Source of the DNA: Companilactobacillus zhachilii
GTDB taxonomy: Bacteria; Bacillota; Bacilli; Lactobacillales; Lactobacillaceae
Direction of reading: 5' to 3'
Assembly: GCF_003606365.2 (NCBI RefSeq)
Contig: NZ_CP031933.2
Span: 930,001-994,000, forward strand
Length of the DNA stretch: 64,000 nt
The stretch's first letter is position 1. Each line of letters begins with the position of its first letter. Below are positions 17,672 to 30,211 of this stretch, in pieces. The notes under the pieces are model-generated. The model was not told the DNA's origin and did not search any database. It was given only the letters and a program-made list of their open reading frames with translations. A program made the translations under genes and the position numbers.

Positions 17672-18707
17672 AAAACAAATTGCTGCACTTTTTGTAATGC
17701 TGGGATTAGGTATCGGTATTTTCTGGTGGGAAGCTAGAAAGATCGATTTCAATTCCTTAGTTTCAACTTTTAAAAGTCTGAACTACTTTTGGCTAGCGGT
17801 GGCATTCTTGTCAATTTTGTTATCGTATGGTGTTGAAGCTTTAGTTTTGCATACACTTTTAAAGAAAAAAGAAGATCGCAAGTTTGGCTGGTGGGAAATG
17901 TATCGTATTCCATTGATTCAAGCTTTGTTTAATGCGATAACGCCATTCTCATCTGGTGGTCAACCAGCTCAGTTAGTTGGTTTGATGCAGTCAAAGATTG
18001 ATGGTGGTCGTGCTAGTTCGGTGTTACTGATGAAGTTTGTTATTTATCAGGCAATGGTTTTAGTCAACTTCATTATTGCAATGTTAGTTAGTTTCAATAG
18101 TGTGGCTAAACACTTTTCAGGATTAGCGACATTAATCGTATTTGGGATGGTCATTCACGTTGTTACAATTTCATTCTTATTAATGATCATGTATTACTAC
18201 GATTTCACAAAAAAAATGGTCCAAATTGTTTTAAAACCGGTTTTATTTTTTCTTAAAGAGGAAAAACGTGATAAAATTTTACAGTTAGCTACGAACTATA
18301 TCGATAGCTTTTATCAAGAGAGTTTAGTATTGAAGCGTGAGAAGAAAAAGGTAATCAAAGCTTCATTGCTAACTATCTTGCAACTATTCTTATACTATTT
18401 CGTAGTTTACTTTGTTTTACTAGCTTTAAATTGCGATCACGTTAATGTCGTCGATGTCTTAGTGATGCACATTATGATCGTTATGATTGTCTCAATTTTC
18501 CCAATCCCTGGTGGATCAGGTGGGGCGGAATTCAGTTTCAAGACTTTGTTTGCTGGATTTATACCTTCTCCTTCAGGATTGATCTTGGGTATGTTTTTAT
18601 GGAGATTTATTACGTATTATTTGGGGATGTTCTTAGGGATTATTGCTGTTTCGAAGAAACCGAAAATTGAACAACAAGTTGCTAATAAATCTATGGAGCG
18701 AAAATAA
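17664..18707 (+). CDS. UPF0104/flippase-like membrane protein
   Basis: 347 residues with about eight transmembrane helices and the lysylphosphatidylglycerol-synthase-TM/YbhN family motifs AITPFSSGGQPAQ (near 94-106) and FPIPGGSGGAEFSF (near 274-287). It lacks the cytosolic transferase domain of MprF. Its position between the glycolipid glycosyltransferases and the LTA synthase suggests a role in moving or assembling the glycolipid anchor, as proposed for homologues in Listeria LTA loci; this is inference. Starts and stops overlap both neighbours. Confidence 0.85.
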   Translation: MSRKQIAALFVMLGLGIGIFWWEARKIDFNSLVSTFKSLNYFWLAVAFLSILLSYGVEALVLHTLLKKKEDRKFGWWEMYRIPLIQALFNAITPFSSGGQPAQLVGLMQSKIDGGRASSVLLMKFVIYQAMVLVNFIIAMLVSFNSVAKHFSGLATLIVFGMVIHVVTISFLLMIMYYYDFTKKMVQIVLKPVLFFLKEEKRDKILQLATNYIDSFYQESLVLKREKKKVIKASLLTILQLFLYYFVVYFVLLALNCDHVNVVDVLVMHIMIVMIVSIFPIPGGSGGAEFSFKTLFAGFIPSPSGLILGMFLWRFITYYLGMFLGIIAVSKKPKIEQQVANKSMERK

Positions 18708-20773
18708 TGAAGCGTATTACTAAAGGTATTTCTAATTTTTTAAATACTAGGCTAGGTTTTGTGATCCTAGCTGTATTGCTATACACTCTTAAAACCATTT
18801 ATGCTTATGAAACTAAGTTTAATTTGGGTGTTAAGGGTTCTATTCAAACATTCTTGATGATTATCAATCCAATTCCAGTTATGTTATTGCTGTTTGGTAT
18901 CTCATTGTATATGAAAGGGAGAAAGTCTTATATCTTCCTTTTGGTCATTGATTTCTTGGACACTGTCTGGTTATTCTCGAATATTTTATATTATCGTGAA
19001 TTTTCAGACTTTTTGACAATGGTTTTGATCAAGGGTTCAGGTTCAGTTTCAAATAACTTAGGTAAGAGTATCTTAGGGATTTTGAAACCATCTGATTTCT
19101 TGGTCTTTACCGATGTGATCATTTTGATATTATTGTTGGCATTCCATGTTATTAAAATGGATGTTAAACGACTCAACTGGAAGATACCAGTTTTGATTAG
19201 TTCGCTAGCAGTATTACTATTTGGAGCTAACTTAACTTTGGCTGAAAGTGATCGTTCACAATTGTTAACCAGAACTTTTGACAATAACTATATCGTTAAA
19301 TATTTGGGGCTAAATGTCTTTAATGTCTACGATATGATAAAAACGACGAAAACCAATGCTGTTAAGTCGCAGGCAAAGAGTTCAGATATCAACTCGATTG
19401 AAAAGTATATGAAGGATAATTACGTTCAACCCAATGTAGAATATACTGGGGTTGCTAAAGGTAAGAATGTCTTTATTATTCATTTGGAAAGTTTGCAACA
19501 ATTCATGATTGACTATAAGTGGGATGGACAAGAAGTAACACCTAACTTAAATAAGCTCTATCACGAAGATGATACTCTGAGCTTTGATAATTTCTTTAAT
19601 CAAGTTGGACAAGGTAAAACAGCCGATGCTGAATTGATGCTTGAAAACTCACTCTTTGGATTGCCAGAAGGATCAGCTATGGTTACAGATGGTACAACTA
19701 ATACCTTCCAAGCTGCGCCGGCTATTCTTGATCAAGAAGCGGGCTATACATCAGCCTCATTCCATGGGGATGTTCCAAGTTTCTGGAATCGTGACAACGC
19801 TTATAAGTCATGGGGTTACGATTACTTCTTCAGTTCCAACTATTATAAAGAGAAGAAGAGTTATAACGTTGGTTATGGTATGAAGGATAAGATTTTCTTG
19901 AGAGATTCAGCTCAATATATCGAACAATTGCCACAACCATTTTATGCAAAACTAATTACTGTTACGAACCACTATCCATATACTTTGGACAAGAAGAATC
20001 AAACAATCGAAAAGACTGATACTGGTGATAAGACTGTTGATGGCTATGTTCAAACTGCTCATTACTTGGATCAATCGATTGGTGAGTTCATGGCCTGGTT
20101 GAAAGAAACTGGCTTAGATAAAAATAGTATGATCGTACTTTATGGTGATCATTATGGTATTTCAAATAACCATAAGAAAGCTATGGCTAAGTTAACTGGT
20201 ATTAAAGGATTCAATGAGTTTAACGACGCTCAATATCAACGTGTACCGTTTATGATTCATATGGATGGATTAAAAGGTGGCATCAATCATACTTACGGTG
20301 GTGAGATTGACGTTCTACCAACTATCTTGAATTTATTAGGCGTTGATAATAAGAACATGGTTCAATTTGGTAGTGATTTGCTATCCAGCGAACATCCACA
20401 ACTCGTAGCCTTTAGAAATGGTAATTTTGTTTCACCAACAGTAACAAAGGTTGGAGGAACTTACTACAATACTAAGACGGGTAAAGTAGATAAAAATATT
20501 TCGAAATCAGAAAAAGAAAAACTCTCTAATAGGGTAACAACCGAGCTGTCGTTGTCAGATCGTGTTATTAATGGGGACCTATTGAGATTCCATAAATTAC
20601 CTGGCTTTACAACTGTTAATAAGAAGGAATACTCATATAAGAAGAGTACCGCTTTGAAAGAGTTGAAGAAGGCTCAGAAGAAGAACGGAACAAGTCTTTT
20701 GGCTCAAAATGACAATAAGTCAATGGTTGATCTCTATCAAACCGATGCACCAGAATTGAGTTCTGATAAATAA
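18707..20773 (+). CDS. ltaS: Lipoteichoic acid synthase (LtaS-type)
   Basis: 688 residues. Five N-terminal transmembrane helices (about 15-175) are followed by an extracellular sulfatase-fold domain. E261 in HLESLQ, the catalytic threonine T305 in VGQGKTADAE, and YGDHYG match the metal site and nucleophile of LtaS. The enzyme polymerises glycerol-phosphate from phosphatidylglycerol onto the glycolipid anchor. The ATG overlaps the previous stop (TAATG). It is the last gene of the operon and is followed within about 20 bp by family A copy 4. The LtaS and LtaP (primase) types cannot be separated with certainty by eye. Confidence 0.92.
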   Translation: MKRITKGISNFLNTRLGFVILAVLLYTLKTIYAYETKFNLGVKGSIQTFLMIINPIPVMLLLFGISLYMKGRKSYIFLLVIDFLDTVWLFSNILYYREFSDFLTMVLIKGSGSVSNNLGKSILGILKPSDFLVFTDVIILILLLAFHVIKMDVKRLNWKIPVLISSLAVLLFGANLTLAESDRSQLLTRTFDNNYIVKYLGLNVFNVYDMIKTTKTNAVKSQAKSSDINSIEKYMKDNYVQPNVEYTGVAKGKNVFIIHLESLQQFMIDYKWDGQEVTPNLNKLYHEDDTLSFDNFFNQVGQGKTADAELMLENSLFGLPEGSAMVTDGTTNTFQAAPAILDQEAGYTSASFHGDVPSFWNRDNAYKSWGYDYFFSSNYYKEKKSYNVGYGMKDKIFLRDSAQYIEQLPQPFYAKLITVTNHYPYTLDKKNQTIEKTDTGDKTVDGYVQTAHYLDQSIGEFMAWLKETGLDKNSMIVLYGDHYGISNNHKKAMAKLTGIKGFNEFNDAQYQRVPFMIHMDGLKGGINHTYGGEIDVLPTILNLLGVDNKNMVQFGSDLLSSEHPQLVAFRNGNFVSPTVTKVGGTYYNTKTGKVDKNISKSEKEKLSNRVTTELSLSDRVINGDLLRFHKLPGFTTVNKKEYSYKKSTALKELKKAQKKNGTSLLAQNDNKSMVDLYQTDAPELSSDK

Positions 20774-20790
20774 TAAAGTTGATTAGTTGC

Positions 20791-20963
20791 CGTCTCTGGG
20801 TGCAAGAAATGTTGGCGCTGTGGGGACCGGTTCGAGCCAAGGTCTCGAACCTCGATTTTGAACTTCGCAAAGGACGCGAATTTCAAAACTCGTCCCGTGG
20901 TGTAATGGCTAAAGCCATAACGCCACCTGCACTGCTGCCAACATTTCTTGCACCCAGAGACTA
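20791..20963 (+). repeat. Family A structured repeat, copy 4 (best preserved)
   Basis: Arms 20792-20816 and 20937-20961 pair perfectly over 25 bp. Inside, GGGAC (20823-20827) pairs with GTCCC (20892-20896), enclosing an 8-bp hairpin (20829-20836/20844-20851) and a 12-bp hairpin with one mismatch (20856-20868/20876-20888). A third hairpin uses GTGGTG/CGCCAC (20897-20902/20921-20926) and ATGGC/GCCAT. The result is a cloverleaf-like fold. Confidence 0.9.
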
Positions 20964-21046
20964 ATGTATTCGTTGCTTTTTATACGATATAACCAATTAA
21001 TTTGATAAAAGAGTTACGCATTATTTGAAATTGAATATAAGTTAGG

Positions 21047-21097
21047 AGGCTAGATGTTTTTTCTGGATTTATACCAGGAAATACATCTAGCCTTTTT
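21047..21097. terminator. Terminator hairpin, family C
   Basis: AGGCTAGATGTTTTTTCTGG pairs with its downstream complement around an ATTTATA loop, then a T-run. The upstream A-poor side still allows a weak reverse terminator. Confidence 0.75.
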
Positions 21098-21298
21098 GTA
21101 TTCGGTTCTATAACCGAAATTTATAGGGTCCCCAAAGTAGGATTACTGGAGCTTTTTGGGGATAACCCAAAATCCATATTTTATTCCGAAATCGAGATTA
21201 ATGGGGTAAAACAGTTTAATTCGTTATGCTGTAGTTTTTCAGAATATAAGATAGCAATTATTATATATTCCACATTCTGTATAAAAAATAATGAATAA

Positions 21299-21474
21299 AC
21301 TAGCCGGAAGGAGCAAAGAAATTAGGTCGCTGTGAAGGTGGCGTTATGGCTTTAGCCATTACACCACGGGACGAGCTTTGAAACTCGCGGTTTTTGCGAG
21401 GTTCAAAGTCGAGTCTGGAGACCTTGGCTCCAGGCGTTCCCCATAGCGACCTAATTTCTTTGCTCCTGGAGGCG
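21299..21474 (-). repeat. Family A structured repeat, copy 5 (inverted)
   Basis: Arms 21309-21331 and 21445-21467 are perfectly complementary over 23 bp. On the minus strand the first inner hairpin is CTGGAG/CTCCAG instead of TTCGAG/CTCGAA, with the CCAAGGT loop kept. It faces copy 4 across about 335 bp. Confidence 0.88.
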
Positions 21475-21592
21475 GCATAGCAGATATAACTTTCAATTTT
21501 TTAAATCAGAAGTACAAATAATATATAATAGGAAGACTTTTACACTTTTAATCAATATATAGACAATATATTATTAGATTATGCCATTTTTC

Positions 21593-21621
21593 TTGAGAGA
21601 TATAAAAATAATTGTTAAAAT
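21593..21621 (+). promoter_or_regulatory. Promoter of the Ca2+ ATPase gene
   Basis: TTGAGA and TAAAAT are separated by 17 bases, about 57 bases before the start codon. Confidence 0.6.
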
Positions 21622-21677
21622 AAAAGAAGACTTAAGTGTTAATTGAGTAAATATGCCAAATTAAAGGAGGCGTGGAG

Positions 21678-24434
21678 ATGTTTTACAATCAAAATATAGA
21701 TAGGATATTCACTGAACTGAAAACTAGTCGTCATGAAGGGTTGACTGCCAAGGAAGCACAGGCTCGACTTGAAAAGTATGGACGAAATGAGATGCAACAG
21801 GATCCACCCACGCCCATTTGGAAAATATTTATTCGTAGTTTTAAAGAGCCACTAGTAATAATTTTATTACTAGCGGTTTTGTTATCTTTGATAAGTGGAA
21901 TTTATGAATTGACCAATGGTGGAGATCTTCAGCATGCGAGGTCTTCTTTTTATGAATCGATAGCTATTATGATCTTGATTCTAATTAATAGTGGACTTTC
22001 GATTTGGCAAACGGTCAATGCTAGGAAGTCTTTAGATAGTCTTAAAGAGATGAATAATCATCAGGTTTCAGTTTTGCGTGATAGTAGCTGGGAGAAAATG
22101 TCAGCTACTTTGTTGGTGCCAGGAGATATTATTGGTGTAAAGATGGGCGATTTCATCGAGGCAGATGTGCGCTGGTTCAAAGTTTCGGAATTACAAGTCT
22201 TAGAAGCACATTTGACTGGTGAATCAGAACCTATCAGTAAAGTAACTGCTGAATTGGCCGACGAAACGGACTTGGGCGATCGTAAGAATATGGGATATTC
22301 AGGCTCAACAGTTACGAATGGTAATGGTTACGCAGTGATTGTTGCAACTGGAATGGACACTGAACTTGGAAAAATTGCAGGACTACTGAAGAATGTGCCT
22401 GATTCCAAAACGCCAATTGAAAAGACTATTAATGAATTGACGCAGAAGTTAATGTACGTTGCGGCTGGGGTAGTGTTATTTACGCTGGTTGCCGGGGGAT
22501 TCAAAACTTGGTTGACCACGGGAACATTTTCCTTTACTAGTTTTACGGCAATTCTTTCAACGGCAATTGCTTTAGCAGTGGCTGCAATTCCCGATGCACT
22601 GCCGGCGGTGTTATCAATTGTTTTAACGATTGGTGCAAAAGTTTTATCGAAAAGTAAGGGACTCATCAAGTCGCTTAATAGTGTTGAAACATTGGGCTCA
22701 ACAACATTTATTGCTTCAGATAAGACCGGCACTTTAACGAAAAATGAGATGACAGTAACTCGATTTTTTACTAACGGAATTGAATTTGAAGTTGAAGGGC
22801 GCGGATATGAACCGTTGGGAGAAATAACTCCGAAGGATATGACGTCTGCGAGGCAGTTTATTGTTGCAAGTATTTTGAATAATGAAGCTAATGTATCAAT
22901 AAATGAAACTGGAAATTACGTACCCTTTGGTAATCCAACCGATGTGGCTTTAGTTGTTCTGGGATTAAAATGTAATATCGATCGTCACGAGTTATTAAAT
23001 CAAAAGGCAGAAATTGACTATGATATTTTACGGATTTTTCCATTTGACAGCACTAGAAAAATGATGAGTGTTGTTGTTAAGGCAGGAAATGAGTTTAAAG
23101 TGTTGACCAAAGGTGCTCCAGACGTATTGCTAAGTAGGGCAGATGCAAAAACTGACCAGCATGCTTTTGAAATGAAAGTTAATAAATTTGCCAGTGAGGC
23201 GCTTAGAACTTTGGCAGTAGGTGAACGCATTATCTCTGAAGATGAAGCACTTAACTCTACAATGGAAGAATTAGAGAATAATATTTCAATTTTAGGACTA
23301 GCCGGTATAATTGATCCACCTCGTGAAGAAGTAAAGCAATCTGTTGAAACACTACATGACGCCTCGATTAATGTTGTTATGATCACTGGTGACCATGCTA
23401 AAACGGCACAAGCAATTGCTGCTAAGTTGGGAATTATTTCCGATGATGAGTCACAAGTTATTGAAGGCAAGCAGATTGATAAAATGTCTGATGATGAATT
23501 GTTCAATACTGTAGAGGATATTAGGGTATATGCACGGGTGTCACCTGAACATAAACAACGAATTATCAAGCAATTACAGCGACATGGTGAAGTTGTTGCT
23601 ATGACTGGTGATGGAGTGAATGATGCACCTGCGCTTCGTTCTGCTGATATTGGAATTGCGATGGGAATAAATGGAACTGATGTCACGAAGGAGTCAGCTG
23701 ATTTAATTTTATTAGATGATAAGTTTACGACGATTGAGCACTCAGTTGCCGCTGGTCGAACTATTTTTACTAATATAAAAAACTTTATGCGTCATGAGTT
23801 GACAACCAATGTGGCTGAAGTTTTGTCTTTGATGTTTGGTTTGTTGTTCATTACAAGAGATATCGGTCATGTAAGTAGTAGTACCCCAATATTGACAGCT
23901 TTAATGGTGCTGTGGGTAAATATGATCAGTGATGCGTTGCCTTCGTTTGCTTTGGGATATGATGTGCCAGAGTCGGATATTATGAATAAGCCTCCTCGTG
24001 ATACACATAAAACGATTTTGGATAGCAAAATGATGATGCGGATAGTTGTCCGTGGAGTTACGATGGGACTAGTTGTTTTCGGAGCATTCGTTTTGGCAGC
24101 TAGAAAAGGAATGCAAGTTGAAGAAGCACAAACGGTAGCATTCTTGACACTAGTTTTCGGTCAGTTATGGAATGTGTTTGATGCTAGAAGTTCAAAGACC
24201 TTGTATCATCGAAATCCATTCAGTAATTCTAAGTTGATCATGGCAGTAGCTTTCTCAGCACTAAGTTCATTATTTGTAACGATGTCGCCTTTCTTTAATG
24301 AAGTTATGGGGACGGCAAGACTAAGTGCTGGTGTATACTTGATGCTCATATTTGTTCCGGCAATTCCAGTATTTCTTATCTCTGGGATTAAGGCGGTGTT
24401 GTTAAAAGGCAATCTTTATGAGGTCACTGATTAA
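21678..24434 (+). CDS. Calcium-transporting P-type (P2A) ATPase
   Basis: 918 residues in P2-ATPase order: N-terminal cation-ATPase domain, M1-M2, actuator domain with TGES (180-183), M3-M4, phosphorylation site DKTGTLT (D348), nucleotide domain, TGDGVNDAP hinge, and six C-terminal helices. The M4 ion site is PDALP where SERCA has PEGLP. M6 keeps the N-x-x-x-D pattern (NMISDALP), supporting Ca2+ over Na+/K+. AAAGGAGG at 21663-21670 favours ATG 21678; the in-frame GTG at 21672 is too close. Likely Ca2+ efflux at the cell membrane. It is monocistronic with its own promoter. Confidence 0.87.
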   Translation: MFYNQNIDRIFTELKTSRHEGLTAKEAQARLEKYGRNEMQQDPPTPIWKIFIRSFKEPLVIILLLAVLLSLISGIYELTNGGDLQHARSSFYESIAIMILILINSGLSIWQTVNARKSLDSLKEMNNHQVSVLRDSSWEKMSATLLVPGDIIGVKMGDFIEADVRWFKVSELQVLEAHLTGESEPISKVTAELADETDLGDRKNMGYSGSTVTNGNGYAVIVATGMDTELGKIAGLLKNVPDSKTPIEKTINELTQKLMYVAAGVVLFTLVAGGFKTWLTTGTFSFTSFTAILSTAIALAVAAIPDALPAVLSIVLTIGAKVLSKSKGLIKSLNSVETLGSTTFIASDKTGTLTKNEMTVTRFFTNGIEFEVEGRGYEPLGEITPKDMTSARQFIVASILNNEANVSINETGNYVPFGNPTDVALVVLGLKCNIDRHELLNQKAEIDYDILRIFPFDSTRKMMSVVVKAGNEFKVLTKGAPDVLLSRADAKTDQHAFEMKVNKFASEALRTLAVGERIISEDEALNSTMEELENNISILGLAGIIDPPREEVKQSVETLHDASINVVMITGDHAKTAQAIAAKLGIISDDESQVIEGKQIDKMSDDELFNTVEDIRVYARVSPEHKQRIIKQLQRHGEVVAMTGDGVNDAPALRSADIGIAMGINGTDVTKESADLILLDDKFTTIEHSVAAGRTIFTNIKNFMRHELTTNVAEVLSLMFGLLFITRDIGHVSSSTPILTALMVLWVNMISDALPSFALGYDVPESDIMNKPPRDTHKTILDSKMMMRIVVRGVTMGLVVFGAFVLAARKGMQVEEAQTVAFLTLVFGQLWNVFDARSSKTLYHRNPFSNSKLIMAVAFSALSSLFVTMSPFFNEVMGTARLSAGVYLMLIFVPAIPVFLISGIKAVLLKGNLYEVTD

Positions 24435-24436
24435 AA

Positions 24437-24527
24437 CTACTATTGTCTTTAAAAGTACAGCATAAACGTGGAAATAATGGCTCCAGTAATTTGATCTTGG
24501 ATTGCTGGGGTTATTATTTTAAGGGTT
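24437..24527 (-). repeat. Family B repeat, partial copy
   Basis: Minus orientation and decayed. It keeps the CGTTTATGCTG block and a hairpin (AATAATGGCTCCAGTAAT with ATTGCTGGGGTTATTATT). It starts 2 bp after the ATPase stop and may terminate it. Confidence 0.65.
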
Positions 24528-24633
24528 AAGGCCTAAATAGGTCACAAATCTATGGTTTTAGCTGATAACTGGTGTTTTATAAGGCACTTTGATTGACTTT
24601 TACAAAAAAATTCAACTTTTTTGTAAAAAAGGG

Positions 24634-24662
24634 TTGCGCACACCTAATCTAATTGGTAATAT
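24634..24662 (+). promoter_or_regulatory. rRNA operon promoter, distal candidate
   Basis: TTGCGC and TAATAT spaced by 17 bases. Weaker than the two promoters downstream. Confidence 0.4.
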
Positions 24663-24750
24663 ATATCTTGTTGTTGCGACAGAGCAACGGCGTCAACGGT
24701 TTGAAGCTTTATCGCTTCTCCAAACGCCTTTAATTATTTTAAAAAAGTTC

Positions 24751-24779
24751 TTGACTTGGTCTTGTAACTTCGATATGAT
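24751..24779 (+). promoter_or_regulatory. rRNA operon promoter P1
   Basis: TTGACT, 17-base spacer, TATGAT, with an A/T-rich stretch upstream. Confidence 0.8.
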
Positions 24780-24860
24780 AATTAAGTTGTCTGTTGAGAT
24801 AACTTCTAACAAATCATCATTTCATTGATAATTTGTTAGAAAAATTATTTTAAAAAGTTC

Positions 24861-24889
24861 TTGACAATCATTTGTCAGCTTGATAAAAT
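24861..24889 (+). promoter_or_regulatory. rRNA operon promoter P2
   Basis: Consensus TTGACA, 17-base spacer, TAAAAT. The upstream AAAGTTC context matches P1. A 10-bp inverted repeat (TTCTAACAAAT/ATTTGTTAGAA) lies between the two promoters. Confidence 0.85.
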
Positions 24890-24938
24890 AATTAAGTCGC
24901 TGATGAGCGTAAGCGCTTAATCAGCTGGTAGACCTTTG

Positions 24939-24960
24939 AAAACTGAACAAAGTTTTAACA
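24939..24960 (+). other. 5' strand of the 16S pre-rRNA processing stem
   Basis: These 22 bases pair with 26652-26673 with one wobble and bring the two ends of 16S together for RNase III. The preceding CTTTGAAAACTG resembles the boxA leader of lactobacilli. Confidence 0.75.
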
Positions 24961-25045
24961 CTAAATTGTGTAGGCCAACATTTATTTGTTGGATTTACAA
25001 CGAAGTCAATTCGCTAGTATAATTTTTTATGAGTCACAAACTTTT

Positions 25046-26624
<1,579 letters not shown>

Positions 26625-26696
26625 GCTTATGCATCAACGGAAATACACAATTGTTAAAACTTTGTTTAGTTTTGAGAGGCCTACCGGGCGTTTTTC

Positions 26697-26771
<75 letters not shown>

Positions 26772-26795
26772 TTCTCATTTTAATAGTATTAAATT

Positions 26796-26868
26796 GGGGG
26801 CTTAGCTCAGCTGGGAGAGCACCTGCTTTGCAAGCAGGAGGTCATCGGTTCGATCCCGTTAGCCTCCA
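26796..26868 (+). tRNA. tRNA-Ala (TGC)
   Basis: Acceptor GGGGGCT/AGCCTCC with one G-U pair, anticodon TGC at 26829-26831, 73 nt, no encoded CCA. Confidence 0.96.
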
Positions 26869-26978
26869 TTGGCAGAAATGCCAATGTTCGTACCTTGAAA
26901 ACTGGATATTAAGAATTAATGAATTAAAGAAACACCGAAAACTGCGCGATAAAAATGATTAATTTCATATTTTGTCAA

Positions 26979-28885
<1,907 letters not shown>

Positions 28886-28970
28886 GAGTAAGAGTTTACA
28901 GCAGTTTGAAGTGATTCAAGATTTAATTCATTAACTTAATATCTAGTTTTGAAGGTACGAGCGAAAATAG

Positions 28971-29088
28971 TGTGGTGGCGATAGTGAGAAGGATACACCT
29001 GTTCCCATGCCGAACACAGAAGTTAAGCTTCTCCGCGCCGAAAGTAGTTGGTGGGAAACTACCCGCGAGGATAGGGAGTTGCCACGCT
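28971..29088 (+). rRNA. 5S ribosomal RNA
   Basis: About 118 nt. TGTGGTGGCGATAG at the 5' end pairs with GTTGCCACGC at the 3' end. The internal CCGAACACAGAAGTTAAGC block is conserved. Confidence 0.95.
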
Positions 29089-29096
29089 GTTATTAT

Positions 29097-29169
29097 TCCG
29101 GTTTAGCTCAGTTGGTAGAGCACCTGACTGTTAATCAGGTTGTCGTCAGTTCGAGTCTGACAACCGGAG
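29097..29169 (+). tRNA. tRNA-Asn (GTT)
   Basis: Acceptor TCCGGTT/AACCGGA, anticodon GTT at 29130-29132, 73 nt. It directly follows 5S. Confidence 0.96.
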
Positions 29170-29183
29170 TTTTTTTTTATCTT

Positions 29184-29274
29184 GGAGAGTTGTCCGAGTG
29201 GTTGAAGGAGCATGATTGGAAATCATGTATACGGGTATTGACCTGTATCAGGGGTTCGAACCCCCTACTCTCCG
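29184..29274 (+). tRNA. tRNA-Ser (GGA)
   Basis: Acceptor GGAGAGT/ACTCTCC, long variable arm, anticodon GGA at 29218-29220, 91 nt. Confidence 0.95.
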
Positions 29275-29306
29275 TTAACTGAATTCAAAAGGGTAAGACC
29301 AATAGA

Positions 29307-29405
29307 AAAAGAGCATGACAATTACGTCAGCTTTCGAATGTTAAACAAATAAGACTAGTAATCCAATCGGGTTACTAGTCTTATTTGTTTTAGTGTGTTA
29401 CAGCG
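29307..29405 (+). repeat. Family B repeat, shortened copy acting as a bidirectional terminator
   Basis: Left block GAGCATGACAA...GTCAGCTTTCGAATGTT, then a perfect 19-bp stem (AAACAAATAAGACTAGTAA and its complement) with T-rich ends on both strands. It lies between the convergent tRNA operon and the VOC gene. Confidence 0.75.
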
Positions 29406-29413
29406 CAGTTTTC

Positions 29414-29881
29414 TTACTTTGTCTGATGATCTTGAGATTGTGACCAAGGGGAGGTGTGTAACATCCAATTGATACCATATTTGTCAGTAAAGCTACCCAT
29501 TTTACCACCCCAAAATTGTTCAGCAAAAGGCATATTAATAGTGACTTGTTTAGATTGAACTAAATGTTCATAAAATTCATCGGCTGCTTGAGCACTCTCT
29601 GGATCTTCATTATTGATATCTAATAGGAGTGAAACTTGCTCAGAAGGGTTTGTATCACCATTAAAAGCATCAGCACATTCAAGCTTCATGCCAAGGATAG
29701 TGAATCCAGCATGCATCGTTAGATTGTCTAAGTCAGTACCTTCAGGAATATCAAATTGCTCAGCCTGTTGGGGTTGAGGGCTTAAACGATAAATCTCAGT
29801 CGCACCAAAAACTTCTTGATAATATTTAAGTGCTTCTTTGGCGTTTTTGAATGCGAGGTATGGATAAATTTGTGATTGCAT
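29414..29881 (-). CDS. VOC-fold (PhnB/glyoxalase-like) protein
   Basis: 155 residues of the PhnB-type vicinal-oxygen-chelate family. It has an N-terminal YPYLAFKNAKEALKYYQEVFGA motif, a central LGMKLECADAF strand and a C-terminal FGGKMGSFTDKYGINWML-like segment (here FWGGKMG). Members are small metal-binding or resistance-type proteins, many without a known activity. ATG 29881 is set by a GGGAGAAG site; five further in-frame codons upstream lack support. Not in an operon. Confidence 0.85.
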   Translation of the reverse strand: MQSQIYPYLAFKNAKEALKYYQEVFGATEIYRLSPQPQQAEQFDIPEGTDLDNLTMHAGFTILGMKLECADAFNGDTNPSEQVSLLLDINNEDPESAQAADEFYEHLVQSKQVTINMPFAEQFWGGKMGSFTDKYGINWMLHTSPWSQSQDHQTK

Positions 29882-30049
29882 AGTATCTTCTCCCAATGAT
29901 TTTGATGAACAAATTGTAACAAATAATTGTCATAAAATGTACAAATTACCTTTGGAAATATTCAACAAAATTTATTGAAAAAAGTGTAAAAAAAAGTATA
30001 CAAATTTCCGATATGTATGCTATAATTACTTTTGTTGAGTTATTGGTAT

Positions 30050-30123
30050 GCGCCTATAGCGCAATTGGATAGAGTGTCTGACTACGAATCAGAAGGTTGT
30101 AGGTTCGACTCCTACTAGGCGCA
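30050..30123 (+). tRNA. tRNA-Arg (ACG)
   Basis: Acceptor GCGCCTA/TAGGCGC, anticodon ACG at 30084-30086, 74 nt. A TATAAT box at 30021-30026 lies 24 bases upstream. A strong hairpin terminator follows. Confidence 0.96.
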
Positions 30124-30131
30124 CTAAGTTA

Positions 30132-30168
30132 AAAGACTTACGAGTTTATCTCGTAGGTCTTTTTTTTG
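30132..30168 (+). terminator. Terminator of tRNA-Arg
   Basis: AAAGACTTACGAG pairs with CTCGTAGGTCTTT around TTTAT, followed by T residues. Confidence 0.88.
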
Positions 30169-30211
30169 TCTATCAAAAAAGACACCATTTAATTGATGTC
30201 TTTGGTTTACC

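Noticed and set aside
20779..20964. Open frame of about 61 codons across family A copy 4 (similar frames in copies 2 and 6)
   Set aside because: The frames follow palindromic arms, lack ribosome sites, and their translations are not conserved between copies. RNA/DNA structure explains the sequence better.
14201..21474. Family A copies considered as insertion sequences or MITEs with conventional terminal repeats
   Set aside because: The arms are not conserved between copies, no transposase was seen, and no clear target-site duplications were found.
24589..24828. 79-codon frame in the rRNA promoter region
   Set aside because: It crosses the -35/-10 boxes of the rRNA promoters and has no recognisable protein features.
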